Shown here: piece after piece, positions 25,188-33,578 of the stretch
Position numbering within the stretch: position 1 is the stretch's first letter
Layout of the letters: each line of letters opens with the position of its first letter
Assembly (NCBI GenBank): GCA_002412595.1
Contig: DHVJ01000030.1
Span: 1 to 64,000, forward strand
DNA: 64,000 nt
Reading direction: 5' to 3'
Source of the DNA: Anaerolineaceae bacterium UBA5211
Lineage (GTDB): Bacteria; Chloroflexota; Anaerolineae; Anaerolineales; Anaerolineaceae
Position numbers and translations under genes: made by a program
Notes under the pieces: generated by a model
The model's input: the letters and a program-made list of their open reading frames with translations, nothing else
Told to the model about the DNA's origin: nothing
Databases searched by the model: none

Positions 25188-26919
25188 TATTGTTGATAAC
25201 GTTTCCTTTTCCTATCCGTCTCACGAACTCCAACAGCACGCAGCACTGACCGATATCCGCATCACCATCCAAGAGGGCGAGTTTGCGGCAATCATCGGCC
25301 CCAATGGTTCAGGGAAAAGCACACTGGCTAGGTTGTTGAACGCGCTGCTGTTGCCAGACAACGGCCGCGTTCTGATTGACGGCATGGATACCCGTGAACA
25401 ACGCGGCCACGCTAAGATACGTTCCCAGGTGGGGCTGGTTTTTCAACGCCCGCAAAACCAGATCGTGGCTAGCACAGTTGAAGAAGACGTTGCTTTCGGC
25501 CCATCCAACCAGGGCTTAACCCTCAACGAAATCAACAATCAGGTGGACAAAGCGCTAATCCGCACCGGGTTATCCGATTACCGCCAGCGCCCATCGCACC
25601 TGCTCTCTGCTGGAGAGACCCAGCGGCTGGCATTAGCCGGGGTTTTAGCCATGCAGCCGCGTTGCATCATTTTCGACGAAACCACAGCCATGCTTGACCC
25701 TATGGGACGGGAAATGGTTATGGAGCAAATTCGGGGTTTGAACCAGCAAGGAATTACCATCCTATTAATCACCCATCTAATGGAAGAAGCAGCCCTGGCT
25801 AACAGAATCCTGCTGCTGCATGACGGGCAATTGGTTAGCGACAATACTCCTCAACAGATATTTTCAGACAAAGTTACTTTGGAGCAATATAACCTGGCGC
25901 TGCCGCCGGCGCGGCAAGCTGCTTTGGAACTACATAAATTCATACCCGCACTTTCCACAGATATTTTCAGCGCCAATGACCTTCTATCCGCGCTGCCGCA
26001 TTACGCCGGCGAACTCCATTCTGCCGTAAAATCCAATATCCCCACCGCAGACAACGCCGATGGATATGTTCAAATCCACAACCTGTCGTTTACATATCAG
26101 CGCAATTCCCCTCTGGCCCATAGGGCACTCCGTGATCTCAACCTTCAAGTAACAAAACGCCATACGCATGCGCTCATCGGCGCCACGGGCTGCGGTAAAT
26201 CTACCCTGCTGCAACATATCAACGGCTTACTGCGTCCCCAAAACGGCAGTGTGCAAGTAGGGCCTTTTGACCTTTCCGACGAAACTCTGGATATGCGCAA
26301 GCTGCGCCGTCTGACCACGCTGGCTTTCCAACAACCCGAGGACCAGATTTTTGAGCAATACGTTGGGGATGAAATCGCCTACGCGCCGCGCCACCTGGGA
26401 TATCAAGGAAAATTGGCGGATGTGGTTGCGCAGGCAATGCAGGCTGTTGGTCTGGATTTTGAAGCCTACAAAGATCGCATGACCTCAAACCTGAGCGGCG
26501 GGGAGAAGCGCAAAGTAGCATTGGCTTCCATACTGGCTATTCAGGGCGAATTACTGCTATTGGATGAACCCTTAGCCGGACTGGACCCACGCTCAGCCAA
26601 CGAATTGCTGCAGACCTTGCATCATCTGCAAAAAGCGGGAAAGACAATTTTAATTTCCACACACCAATACGACGATCTGGTGCCGGTCCTTCAGGATGTC
26701 AGTTTGCTTTCCCATGGACAAGATATTTTACACGGCGAAGCAGAAACCATCTTCAGCCAAACCGAGGCGCTGCGAGAAGCTGGTCTAAAAGCGCCGCTGG
26801 CAGCGCAAATTGCCGCGGTTCTAAGGAGGAAAGGCTGGCCGCTTTCAGTTCCTATCGCTTCGATGAAAACACTGTCCGCTTCTTTGGAAAATCTGGTACA
26901 GGGAGGCTGGCATGAGTGA
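25174..26919 (+). CDS. ecfA: ECF transporter, two ATPase domains fused in one chain
   Basis: A 581-residue protein carrying both ATPases of an energy-coupling-factor transporter. Domain 1 has Walker A GPNGSGKST (about 46) and the signature LSAGETQRLALAG. Domain 2, from about residue 300, has Walker A GATGCGKST (about 338), NLSGGEKRKVALA and LLLDEPLAGLDP. The two usual subunits EcfA1 and EcfA2 are separate genes in most Firmicutes; fused forms are known elsewhere. Domain 1 has SAGE in place of SGGQ, so the two catalytic sites may be unequal. It overlaps ecfT by 8 bp. The start codon lies in the loop of an 11-bp inverted repeat. Confidence 0.9.
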   Translation: MPDFIIVDNVSFSYPSHELQQHAALTDIRITIQEGEFAAIIGPNGSGKSTLARLLNALLLPDNGRVLIDGMDTREQRGHAKIRSQVGLVFQRPQNQIVASTVEEDVAFGPSNQGLTLNEINNQVDKALIRTGLSDYRQRPSHLLSAGETQRLALAGVLAMQPRCIIFDETTAMLDPMGREMVMEQIRGLNQQGITILLITHLMEEAALANRILLLHDGQLVSDNTPQQIFSDKVTLEQYNLALPPARQAALELHKFIPALSTDIFSANDLLSALPHYAGELHSAVKSNIPTADNADGYVQIHNLSFTYQRNSPLAHRALRDLNLQVTKRHTHALIGATGCGKSTLLQHINGLLRPQNGSVQVGPFDLSDETLDMRKLRRLTTLAFQQPEDQIFEQYVGDEIAYAPRHLGYQGKLADVVAQAMQAVGLDFEAYKDRMTSNLSGGEKRKVALASILAIQGELLLLDEPLAGLDPRSANELLQTLHHLQKAGKTILISTHQYDDLVPVLQDVSLLSHGQDILHGEAETIFSQTEALREAGLKAPLAAQIAAVLRRKGWPLSVPIASMKTLSASLENLVQGGWHE

Positions 26920-27742
26920 TTTTGAATACCTCAGCAGAATATCCCTGGGGCAGTACCTCGCGACTAATTCTATGATCCACCGCCTGAATCCGGGTGTCAA
27001 GTTGGCCGGGTTCAGCTTGATGATCCTGGCCATGACAGTTTGCAAATCCTGGCAAGGTTTATTGATCTTATTTGGAACTGCCTTGATTTTTCTGCTTGTC
27101 AGTAGGGTTTCCATCAAATATGCGCTGCGCGGTCTTTTGACACCGCTGCCGTTCATTTTAATTTTGGCCCTCATACAAATACTAATGGTCTCTTATCAAA
27201 GCAGCCAGCCAGCCTGGTTCAGCTGGCATTTCCTGAAAATTAATTGGGTCGGGTTGCTCTCCGGCGCCATACTTTGCCTGCGCTTTTCCGCGCTGCTGCT
27301 GCTGCTGACCCTATCCAGCGCGACATTATCAACCCTAGAAATCGTGCATGGGCTGGACAATTTGCTTAGGCCGCTTGGTAAAATTGGCATCCCATCCGGG
27401 CAGGCAGCCATGGTGATCCAGATCATGCTGCGCTTCATTCCCAGCCTGGCTCTGAACGCCGAGAAAATCGCCAAATCGCAAGCTTCCCGCGGAGCAGTTT
27501 GGGGCGATCCTAAAGGGAATCTTTTCCAAAAAACACGTCAAATGCTGCCGCTGCTTCTACCGCTCTTCACCATCAGCCTGCAGCAGGCGGATGCCCTGGC
27601 GGAAGCGATGCTGGCACGCGGATATGCCAGCCGCAACACGCGCACCAGCTTGAAGAGATACACCAGTGGAATCAACGACCTGATTTTTATGACGCTTACC
27701 ATGGCCCTGTCCGGGTTGGCCCTTTTCGGACCTTTTAAATAA
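26912..27742 (+). CDS. ecfT: ECF transporter transmembrane component EcfT
   Basis: A 276-residue membrane protein with about six hydrophobic segments. It has the two coupling helices characteristic of EcfT: SQASRGA (about 190) and MLARGYASR near the C-terminus, each with an Ala-Arg-Gly-like motif that docks on an ATPase. The N-terminal LNPGVKLAGF is also typical. Its start lies inside the ATPase gene (8-bp overlap), so the two are translationally coupled. It would pair with the S component encoded convergently at 27799-28368 and possibly with others elsewhere. Confidence 0.9.
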   Translation: MSDFEYLSRISLGQYLATNSMIHRLNPGVKLAGFSLMILAMTVCKSWQGLLILFGTALIFLLVSRVSIKYALRGLLTPLPFILILALIQILMVSYQSSQPAWFSWHFLKINWVGLLSGAILCLRFSALLLLLTLSSATLSTLEIVHGLDNLLRPLGKIGIPSGQAAMVIQIMLRFIPSLALNAEKIAKSQASRGAVWGDPKGNLFQKTRQMLPLLLPLFTISLQQADALAEAMLARGYASRNTRTSLKRYTSGINDLIFMTLTMALSGLALFGPFK

Positions 27743-27776
27743 AAATAGAACTGTCTAAAAGGCAGTTCTATTTTTT
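27741..27776. terminator. Bidirectional terminator
   Basis: Stem AAAAATAGAACTG / CAGTTCTATTTTT between two convergent genes, with A-runs and T-runs on both sides. Confidence 0.88.
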
Positions 27777-27798
27777 ATCATCTATCTCTTTCTTTCTT

Positions 27799-28368
27799 CT
27801 AGCCTTCCAGGTTCGCTCCTTTGCGTTTACCCAGAGGGATATGCCAATAGGCGGCTGCCACCGCAGTGGTGATAATCATGGAGGCCCCCATCTCCAGCAA
27901 TCCATTGCTTACAACTACCGCGCCCAAAGCTGCCCAAGGCAAATAACCCATCAAGCCAATCATACCCAGCACTAAGACTGTGTTGGTCAGGCTGCCCACA
28001 GCACCGGCCACAGTTAAAGACACTACCGGCCAACGTTTCAAAGCTCTATTTGCCAGCCAGGCAAATGGGCCGATGAATAAGCGCGGTAAAACAGACAACA
28101 TCGGGTTAGTGAACCATACATCCGTCGGTCCGGAAGGGGCCACGCCAGCCATGATCATGCTGAAAATCCCAAATATCAATCCAACAATTAGGCCAGAGAA
28201 TGGGCCGACAATTACCGCAGCAATAATGACCGGAACCTGCATAATGGTCAGGGATGCCCCGCCAAACCAGGGGATAAAACCCCAATGCGTCCACCCTAAC
28301 AGCAAAGTAATGGCGGCCATTAGCGCAGTAATTACCAGATTGCGTGTACTTTTTAATTCATTCATCAA
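27799..28368 (-). CDS. ECF transporter substrate-binding (S) component
   Basis: A 189-residue, six-helix membrane protein with the look of ECF S components. Short basic N-terminus then NLVITALMAAITLLLG carries the Ala-rich helix 1 (A-X-X-X-A type) that contacts EcfT. GASLTIMQVPVIIAAVIVGPFSGLIVG in the middle is typical of the vitamin-uptake families. The substrate is not evident; pantothenate/ThiW/HmpT-type families are possible. It faces the ecfA-ecfT genes across a shared terminator, supporting use of that module although it is on the opposite strand. Confidence 0.8.
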   Translation of the reverse strand: MMNELKSTRNLVITALMAAITLLLGWTHWGFIPWFGGASLTIMQVPVIIAAVIVGPFSGLIVGLIFGIFSMIMAGVAPSGPTDVWFTNPMLSVLPRLFIGPFAWLANRALKRWPVVSLTVAGAVGSLTNTVLVLGMIGLMGYLPWAALGAVVVSNGLLEMGASMIITTAVAAAYWHIPLGKRKGANLEG

Positions 28369-28421
28369 GAGATCCTTTATTTTACAGAAATGATAGCAAA
28401 ATCATAACATCAAACATACGC

Positions 28422-28448
28422 AAAAAGAACCCATGGTTAACGGGTTCT
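28422..28448 (-). terminator. Terminator of GATase1-like gene
   Basis: On the minus strand AGAACCC-(9 nt)-GGGTTCT is followed by TTTTTG. It lies 38 bp after the stop of the leftward gene at 28486. Confidence 0.75.
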
Positions 28449-28485
28449 CATTTCAGTTTCGTTATTTATTTTCTTATTTCCAGTC

Positions 28486-29238
28486 TTAATTTCCAGACAG
28501 CCATTTCACTGCGTTATTCCACAGGCTGGCATACCCCGGCCATTCCGCGAAGCTGACCGGGCACCAATGCGGGCCGATATCCGATGCCCAAGCCAGCGTT
28601 CGTCCCTGCCCCACTTCCATAGCAGCCAGCAGCGGATGCTCGCCCACTTTAGCTATTAATTTTGCTTCGGGTTTTAGAATCAACTCGTTGTATCCCAATA
28701 AATTCGGCCAAGATGCACCCATCCCGGCGACCAGGGGATGGGTGCTGTCCACTATTTCTGGTTGAGTGCCCTCCGGAGTTTCCACGCGATCATCGAAAGT
28801 ATGGATATTCACAGGGAGGATTGTTTCCAATGGAGAGCGATAATATTTGGCACCCGCATAAATTCCAGCAAATGAATAGTAGCCGCCACACATCATCAAA
28901 CCACCGCCTTTCTGAACCCATTCCACCAATAATTTCAAACGGTTCGGGGTGGATTTTCCAGCTAGCCAGGTATCCGGATGCAGCAGCAGGGTATTCGCGC
29001 CGATATCGCTCAGGCAAATGACATCATATTGCCCCAAGTCTTCCAAACTCAAGGGAAATTCCTTGGCAGCCTGATGACTGGGCATATGAATGAAGTCAAT
29101 ATCGGTATTGTCAAAGGCTTTTTCTAAATATTCGACCCCAGTCTCATACACCGTGCTGGAAAAGAAATCCCAACCCTTGTAATGAGTGCTGTTAGAAACC
29201 CAGGATTCGCCAGCTAAAAGAAATTTAATTTTTGCCAT
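28486..29238 (-). CDS. GATase1-like protein (DUF1355 type)
   Basis: A protein of about 250 residues resembling the cytoplasmic family with a class I glutamine-amidotransferase-like fold (DUF1355). It opens with KIKFLLAGESWVSNSTHYKG, a conserved family start, and contains VEWVQKGGGLMMCGGYYSFAG, where Cys sits in the place of a nucleophile elbow. It ends with the GRTLAWASDIGPHWCP region. The frame is open to 29250 but the ATG at 29238 gives the family N-terminus. Its function is unknown. It is divergent from the B12-protein gene and may share its regulatory region. Confidence 0.75.
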   Translation of the reverse strand: MAKIKFLLAGESWVSNSTHYKGWDFFSSTVYETGVEYLEKAFDNTDIDFIHMPSHQAAKEFPLSLEDLGQYDVICLSDIGANTLLLHPDTWLAGKSTPNRLKLLVEWVQKGGGLMMCGGYYSFAGIYAGAKYYRSPLETILPVNIHTFDDRVETPEGTQPEIVDSTHPLVAGMGASWPNLLGYNELILKPEAKLIAKVGEHPLLAAMEVGQGRTLAWASDIGPHWCPVSFAEWPGYASLWNNAVKWLSGN

Positions 29239-29330
29239 TGTATTTCTCACTCCATTTAATTTGTAATGATATTGTTAATAAGGCAACACACACTGTTTTT
29301 TTTCTGGAAATATTATATGATTAATACAAG

Positions 29331-30971
29331 ATGAATGAAAATACTGGGAAGACCGTCGTTGGCTGTGCCTTGGGGGAATGCGTACATGTGGCCGGCGTGA
29401 TGAATTTCCTAAGGATGGCGGAACAAGCCGGGTGGCATACCATTTTCCTCGGACCAGCCACGCCCATCCAAACCGCCATAAAAGCTGCTGAAGAACATCA
29501 CGCCGATATGTTGGCGGTTTCATACCGTTTAACTCCTGAAACCGGCGAACGTCTTTTGGCGCAATTCGCAGAAAGCGCCGACCACCTGCGCGAGCAAGGT
29601 GTCCAATTTGCTTTTGGCGGTACCCCGCCGGTAGCTGAACGCGCTGAAGCTTTGGGGTTTTTCAACGCCATCTTTGATGGCAGTCAAAATTATGAAGAGA
29701 TCATGGATTTTCTGAAGGGGGAAAAAACTCAAACAAAATCCGTATCAAATTTTCCAACCACCGCTGTAGAGCGCATCCATTGGAAAGCGCCCTACCCGCT
29801 GCTGCGCCATCATTTTGGGCTGCCTGGCATGGAAGCTACCATCGCAGGCATCCAAAAAATTGCGGAAGCACGGGCACTGGATGTCATCTCGCTGGGAATC
29901 GACCAGGACGCACAGGAAAACTTTTTCCACCCGGAAAAGCAGGATGCCCGCCGCACCGGCGCGGGCGGTGTGCCGGTACGGTCAGCACAGGATTACCGCG
30001 ATTTGTATGCTGCCAGCCAACGCGGTAATTACCCATTATTGCGCACCTATTCCGGCACGGATGATTTCATCCGCCTGGCCGAAATGTACGTGGAAAGTAT
30101 GCACAACGCTTGGGCAGCCATTCCTTTATTTTGGTTCAACCGCATGGACGGCCGTGGTCCATGGGATCTGGAAGGCAGCATCCGCGAACATCAAAAAGTC
30201 ATGGAATGGTACGGTGCCCACGATATTCCAGTGGAACTGAATGAACCGCATCATTGGGGCATGCGCGACGCCCCGGATGTGATCTTTGTGGTTTCTGCTT
30301 ATCTGGCCGCTTACAATGCACGTGCTTTCGGGGTGCACAACTACATTGCTCAAATGATGTTCAACAGCCCACCGGGAACATCCGACGCAATGGATTTAGC
30401 AAAAATGGTGGCCTTGTTGGAAATGGACGCAGAATTGGAAAACGAAGTTTTCACGGTCTGGCGCCAAACACGCACTGGTTTGCTCAGCTATCCATTAGAA
30501 CCGGCCGCAGCGCGGGCACACCTCTCCGCCAGTATTTATCTGCAAATGAGTCTGCGCCCGCACATTGTTCATATCGTCGGTCATACCGAAGCGCACCACG
30601 CCGCCACAGCAGACGATATCATCGAAGCCTGCCTGATGGCGCGCCGCGCGATTGAAAATGCACTGGCTGGGCAGCCAGATATGCTGCAGGATCCAGCCAT
30701 TCAGAATCGAAAAAATCACTTGATGGCCGAGGCCAGGCTCACCCTGCAAGCCATCCATAATCTGGGTGATAATTCTCAGGGAGACCCTTTCACCAATCCG
30801 CATAATCTCAGCGAGGCCGTGCGGCTTGGGATTTTGGATGCACCCCATCTTAAAAATAATCTTTTTGCTCCTGGGAGCATTCAAACCCGTATCATTAACG
30901 GCTCCTGTGAGGTCATTGATGAGGCTGGCAAGAGCATCGCAGAAAAAGATCGCTTATCCAAGTACTTATAA
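29331..30971 (+). CDS. B12-binding protein with glutamate-mutase-like barrel (putative)
   Basis: A 546-residue protein. Residues 7-130 look like a cobalamin-binding Rossmann domain: ALGECVHVAG (His19, HxxG motif, with Cys17 where Asp is usual in DxHxxG), IFLGPATP, SYRLTP and FGGTPP. The rest (about 150-545) reads like an alpha/beta barrel, with WFNRMDGRGPWDL and MFNSPPGTSD, reminiscent of B12-dependent mutase catalytic subunits; that part is less certain. Fusion of B12 domain and barrel in one chain suggests a stand-alone isomerase or methyl/carbon-skeleton enzyme. It is followed 20 bp later by an opine-dehydrogenase-family gene. No substrate can be assigned. It has no clear ribosome binding site. 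Confidence 0.6.
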   Translation: MNENTGKTVVGCALGECVHVAGVMNFLRMAEQAGWHTIFLGPATPIQTAIKAAEEHHADMLAVSYRLTPETGERLLAQFAESADHLREQGVQFAFGGTPPVAERAEALGFFNAIFDGSQNYEEIMDFLKGEKTQTKSVSNFPTTAVERIHWKAPYPLLRHHFGLPGMEATIAGIQKIAEARALDVISLGIDQDAQENFFHPEKQDARRTGAGGVPVRSAQDYRDLYAASQRGNYPLLRTYSGTDDFIRLAEMYVESMHNAWAAIPLFWFNRMDGRGPWDLEGSIREHQKVMEWYGAHDIPVELNEPHHWGMRDAPDVIFVVSAYLAAYNARAFGVHNYIAQMMFNSPPGTSDAMDLAKMVALLEMDAELENEVFTVWRQTRTGLLSYPLEPAAARAHLSASIYLQMSLRPHIVHIVGHTEAHHAATADDIIEACLMARRAIENALAGQPDMLQDPAIQNRKNHLMAEARLTLQAIHNLGDNSQGDPFTNPHNLSEAVRLGILDAPHLKNNLFAPGSIQTRIINGSCEVIDEAGKSIAEKDRLSKYL

Positions 30972-30991
30972 TTTAATCAGGAGGATTCATC

Positions 30992-32098
30992 ATGTCGTAT
31001 CCAACACGTTACACAGTTGTCGGAGCAGGTCACGGCGGGAAATCAATGGCAGCTCATCTGGCACTGATGGGCAAAGAAGTAACTCTTTTCAACCGCACGG
31101 AAGCCCATATCGAAATCGTCAATAAACGCAGTGGAATTGAATTAGAGAGTTATCCCGGCGGCCCACATGGTTTTGGGGAATTGAAAAAAGCCACTTCCGA
31201 TATGAAAACGGCCCTGCATAATGCCCAGGTCATTATGTTAGTAGTACCCTCCTCAGCACATGCCGATTTAGCTAAAACCATGGCACCGCACCTCAAGGAT
31301 GGCCAGATTGTACTGCTAAACCCCGGGCGTACCTGCGGCGCAATTGAATTCGACATGATTCTGCGCCGGGAAGGCTGCAAAGCCAAAATTGTTCTAGCCG
31401 AAGCCGAAACGTTTATTTATGCCAGCCGCTCGGACGGCCCGGCTCAGGCGCGTATCTTTCGCATCAAGGAAGCCGTGCCTCTAGCCGCACTGCCGGCATT
31501 CAACACCCAAATAGTGCTGGATGCCATTCAAGACATCTACCCGCAATTTATCGACGGGGTCAACGTTTTAAACACTGGGTTGAACAATATGGGCGCCATC
31601 TTTCACCCGGCCCTGACCATCCTCAACGCCGGGCGCATCGAGTCCACCCATGGTGATTTTGAATTCTATATTGATGGTGTCACACCTTCCGTAGCCACTG
31701 TGCTTGAATCGCTCGATCGAGAACGTGTCACGGTCGCATCCGCTTTGGGCATCCGCGCCAGAACCGCCATGGAATGGTTGGAACTGGCTTACAATGTTTC
31801 CGGCTCCAACCTCTACGAAGCTATCCATAACCAAACAGGCTACTATGGCATCAAAGCGCCTTCCACCCTGAATCACCGCTACATTTTCGAAGATATCCCC
31901 ATGAGCCTGATGCCAATTGCATCACTGGGAATGGCTTATGGCATTTCCGTGCGCGCCATGGATAGCATCATCCGCCTGGCTTGCATTATCCACAAAACTG
32001 ATTACAACCGGCGCGGTAGAACTGTTGAGAAACTAGGGATTCGCAATCTGAGCGTAGGTGAATTAACCCGCTATGTAAACGAAGGCATTCTGGAATGA
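30992..32098 (+). CDS. NAD(P) octopine/nopaline-dehydrogenase-family enzyme
   Basis: A 368-residue oxidoreductase. The N-terminal Rossmann domain has VVGAGHGGKSMAAHLALMGK; the helical C-terminal domain carries the family catalytic His in GAIFHPALTILNAGRIE. Members form or oxidise a C-N bond between an amino acid and a keto acid, or reduce related substrates. It follows the B12-protein gene by 20 bp behind a perfect AGGAGG, so the two are probably one unit. A pathway in which the B12 enzyme rearranges an amino acid and this enzyme oxidises or condenses the product is an inference. Confidence 0.85.
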   Translation: MSYPTRYTVVGAGHGGKSMAAHLALMGKEVTLFNRTEAHIEIVNKRSGIELESYPGGPHGFGELKKATSDMKTALHNAQVIMLVVPSSAHADLAKTMAPHLKDGQIVLLNPGRTCGAIEFDMILRREGCKAKIVLAEAETFIYASRSDGPAQARIFRIKEAVPLAALPAFNTQIVLDAIQDIYPQFIDGVNVLNTGLNNMGAIFHPALTILNAGRIESTHGDFEFYIDGVTPSVATVLESLDRERVTVASALGIRARTAMEWLELAYNVSGSNLYEAIHNQTGYYGIKAPSTLNHRYIFEDIPMSLMPIASLGMAYGISVRAMDSIIRLACIIHKTDYNRRGRTVEKLGIRNLSVGELTRYVNEGILE

Positions 32099-32127
32099 AC
32101 TGCCGCATTTAATTTTATTTACAGCTA

Positions 32128-32156
32128 TTGCTTTACACTATTTAAATCGCTATAAT
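32128..32156 (+). promoter_or_regulatory. Sigma-70-type promoter of secreted protein gene
   Basis: TTGCTT (32128-32133), 17-bp spacer, TATAAT (32151-32156), about 120 bp upstream of the start at 32280. Confidence 0.5.
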
Positions 32157-32208
32157 AGGCTAGCACATGGGTAATTACACGCCGAGAAAGTTACCCCTTC
32201 TAATAAAC

Positions 32209-32224
32209 AGGTACGTTTCTTGCA
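32209..32224 (+). promoter_or_regulatory. Possible sigma-54-type -24/-12 element
   Basis: AGGTACGTTTCTTGCA has GG and GC separated by 10 bp as in TGGCACG-N4-TTGCA, with two mismatches. A better copy occurs before 44568, and both continue into TTGCAACATAC. Confidence 0.35.
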
Positions 32225-32279
32225 ACATACCAAGTAGAAAATTGTCAATAAATGGTCATTTAATACTAAAGGAGGACCT

Positions 32280-33047
32280 ATGAAAAAGAGATTTTCTCTC
32301 GTGATAGCCATTGCTATGCTGCTATTGGTTGCCGCGCCTGTAGCTGCACAACCCAATTCAAAAGGCATGACCACAACCATTGTGGGCGTGAACAGGAATG
32401 AGTCCGTTTTTGTGAGAATGGAAAATTTTCCATCCAATGAAACATTCTATATCCTGATGAATCGTAATGGTACTTTAGGAATTGGCGGGTATTTGGTTTC
32501 GAAAATAACCACCAATTCCGGCGGCACATTCAATGCCGAGTTCCCGATACCGGAAGAATTAACCAATGAAGATATTATCAACATCAGGTTTGAGAATGTC
32601 GAAGGATCATACGATCCGCCTTACAATTTCTTCTACAATGACGACACCAACTTCAATCCTTATTCCGGTAAATATCCATACGGCTCATCCTATTGGAGCT
32701 GGGACGACGACGACGAAGTCACTTACAATAACCTTGAGAACGGTTTCCCGACCTTCACTGTATTGAAAGTTGTGGCAGGTTCGTACATCACTGTTGAAAC
32801 TGTGGACTTCCCTGAAGACGTCAGATGGGCTGTGTACATGAAAGACGGCGCCATGGCCGCGGACGATTGGTACGAAGTTGCCGGATTCGACAGCACGGCT
32901 GGTGGAATCCAAAAATTAACGCTGAACATCCCCAGTGACCTGCAGTACAAAGAAAAGATCGCTATCAAGTTCTACTGTTTGGATTACGTACTGGGCACCT
33001 ATGACTTTGCCACCTATGACATTGTTGAAAACCGAGATTACCCCTAA
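32280..33047 (+). CDS. Secreted protein with duplicated beta-domain
   Basis: A 255-residue exported protein with a clear signal peptide (residues 1-23, basic MKKR, hydrophobic core, APVAA). The mature part contains two copies of one module, about 34-119 and 159-249. Aligned landmarks are V.V.MENFP / V.V.TVDFP, ILMNRNG / VYMKDG, TTNSGGTFNAEFPIPEEL / DSTAGGIQKLTLNIPSDL and EGSYD / LGTYD. An Asp-rich turn (WDDDDE) lies between them. The family was not identified. It starts after AAAGGAGG and is followed by a strong terminator, so it is monocistronic and probably well expressed. A cell-surface or matrix role is possible. Confidence 0.75.
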   Translation: MKKRFSLVIAIAMLLLVAAPVAAQPNSKGMTTTIVGVNRNESVFVRMENFPSNETFYILMNRNGTLGIGGYLVSKITTNSGGTFNAEFPIPEELTNEDIINIRFENVEGSYDPPYNFFYNDDTNFNPYSGKYPYGSSYWSWDDDDEVTYNNLENGFPTFTVLKVVAGSYITVETVDFPEDVRWAVYMKDGAMAADDWYEVAGFDSTAGGIQKLTLNIPSDLQYKEKIAIKFYCLDYVLGTYDFATYDIVENRDYP

Positions 33048-33070
33048 ACCAACCCGGTAAGTAAAAACTA

Positions 33071-33101
33071 AACCCCTCGAAAATATTTCGAGGGGTTTTT
33101 A
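33071..33101 (+). terminator. Terminator of secreted protein gene
   Basis: Perfect stem AACCCCTCGAAA / TTTCGAGGGGTT (33071-33097) followed by TTT. Confidence 0.92.
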
Positions 33102-33137
33102 TTTTGCTACAATTATATAGACAATAAAGAGGAAACA

Positions 33138-33578
33138 ATGGCTGAGAAAGTAATCATCCGACAGGATAATCAATTCCGGACGTTGATTTTAAGCGCTGAC
33201 CCGGAAGATATTCACTCCAACGAAATGGAAGCAGTGGATGACATTCACCAACTCACCCCATACGGAATGCTGCTCAGCAGCCTGGGGTCATGCACCGCTT
33301 TAGTCCTTCATACTTACGCGCAAAATCACGATATTCAATTAGTTGAAGTAGAAATCACTTTGGTATATCAACGTGTATTCCGCGAAGATTGTGAAGATTG
33401 CGAAGAAGCGCAAGACTATCAGGAAGAAATTCAGGAGTCAATCAACCTCAAAGGCGAAATCAGTATCGCAAATCGTGAAAAGCTCATACGGGTAGCAGAT
33501 TACTGCCCTATTTATAAAATGCTTTTAAATGGGATCAAAATCAACACCAGGTTAAACCAGGATAAGCTGGAGGATTAG
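33138..33578 (+). CDS. OsmC-like thiol peroxidase-family protein
   Basis: A 146-residue OsmC/Ohr-fold protein. The two conserved cysteines are Cys52 (LLSSLGSCTALVL) and Cys123 (VADYCPIYKML), as in OsmC-type hydroperoxide reductases. The loop carries an extra Cys pair (EDCEDC, about 85-88) that may bind metal or add redox function. It starts after AGAGGAAACA with an ATG at 33138. It overlaps the convergent unknown gene by 4 bp. It likely detoxifies organic hydroperoxides or acts on related electrophiles; the exact substrate is unknown. Confidence 0.82.
   Translation: MAEKVIIRQDNQFRTLILSADPEDIHSNEMEAVDDIHQLTPYGMLLSSLGSCTALVLHTYAQNHDIQLVEVEITLVYQRVFREDCEDCEEAQDYQEEIQESINLKGEISIANREKLIRVADYCPIYKMLLNGIKINTRLNQDKLED

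Noticed and set aside
32157..32279. Riboswitch in the leader of the secreted protein gene
   Set aside because: No recognised aptamer pattern (c-di-GMP, TPP, cobalamin) could be matched; only promoter elements and the AGGTACG...TTGCA box stand out.
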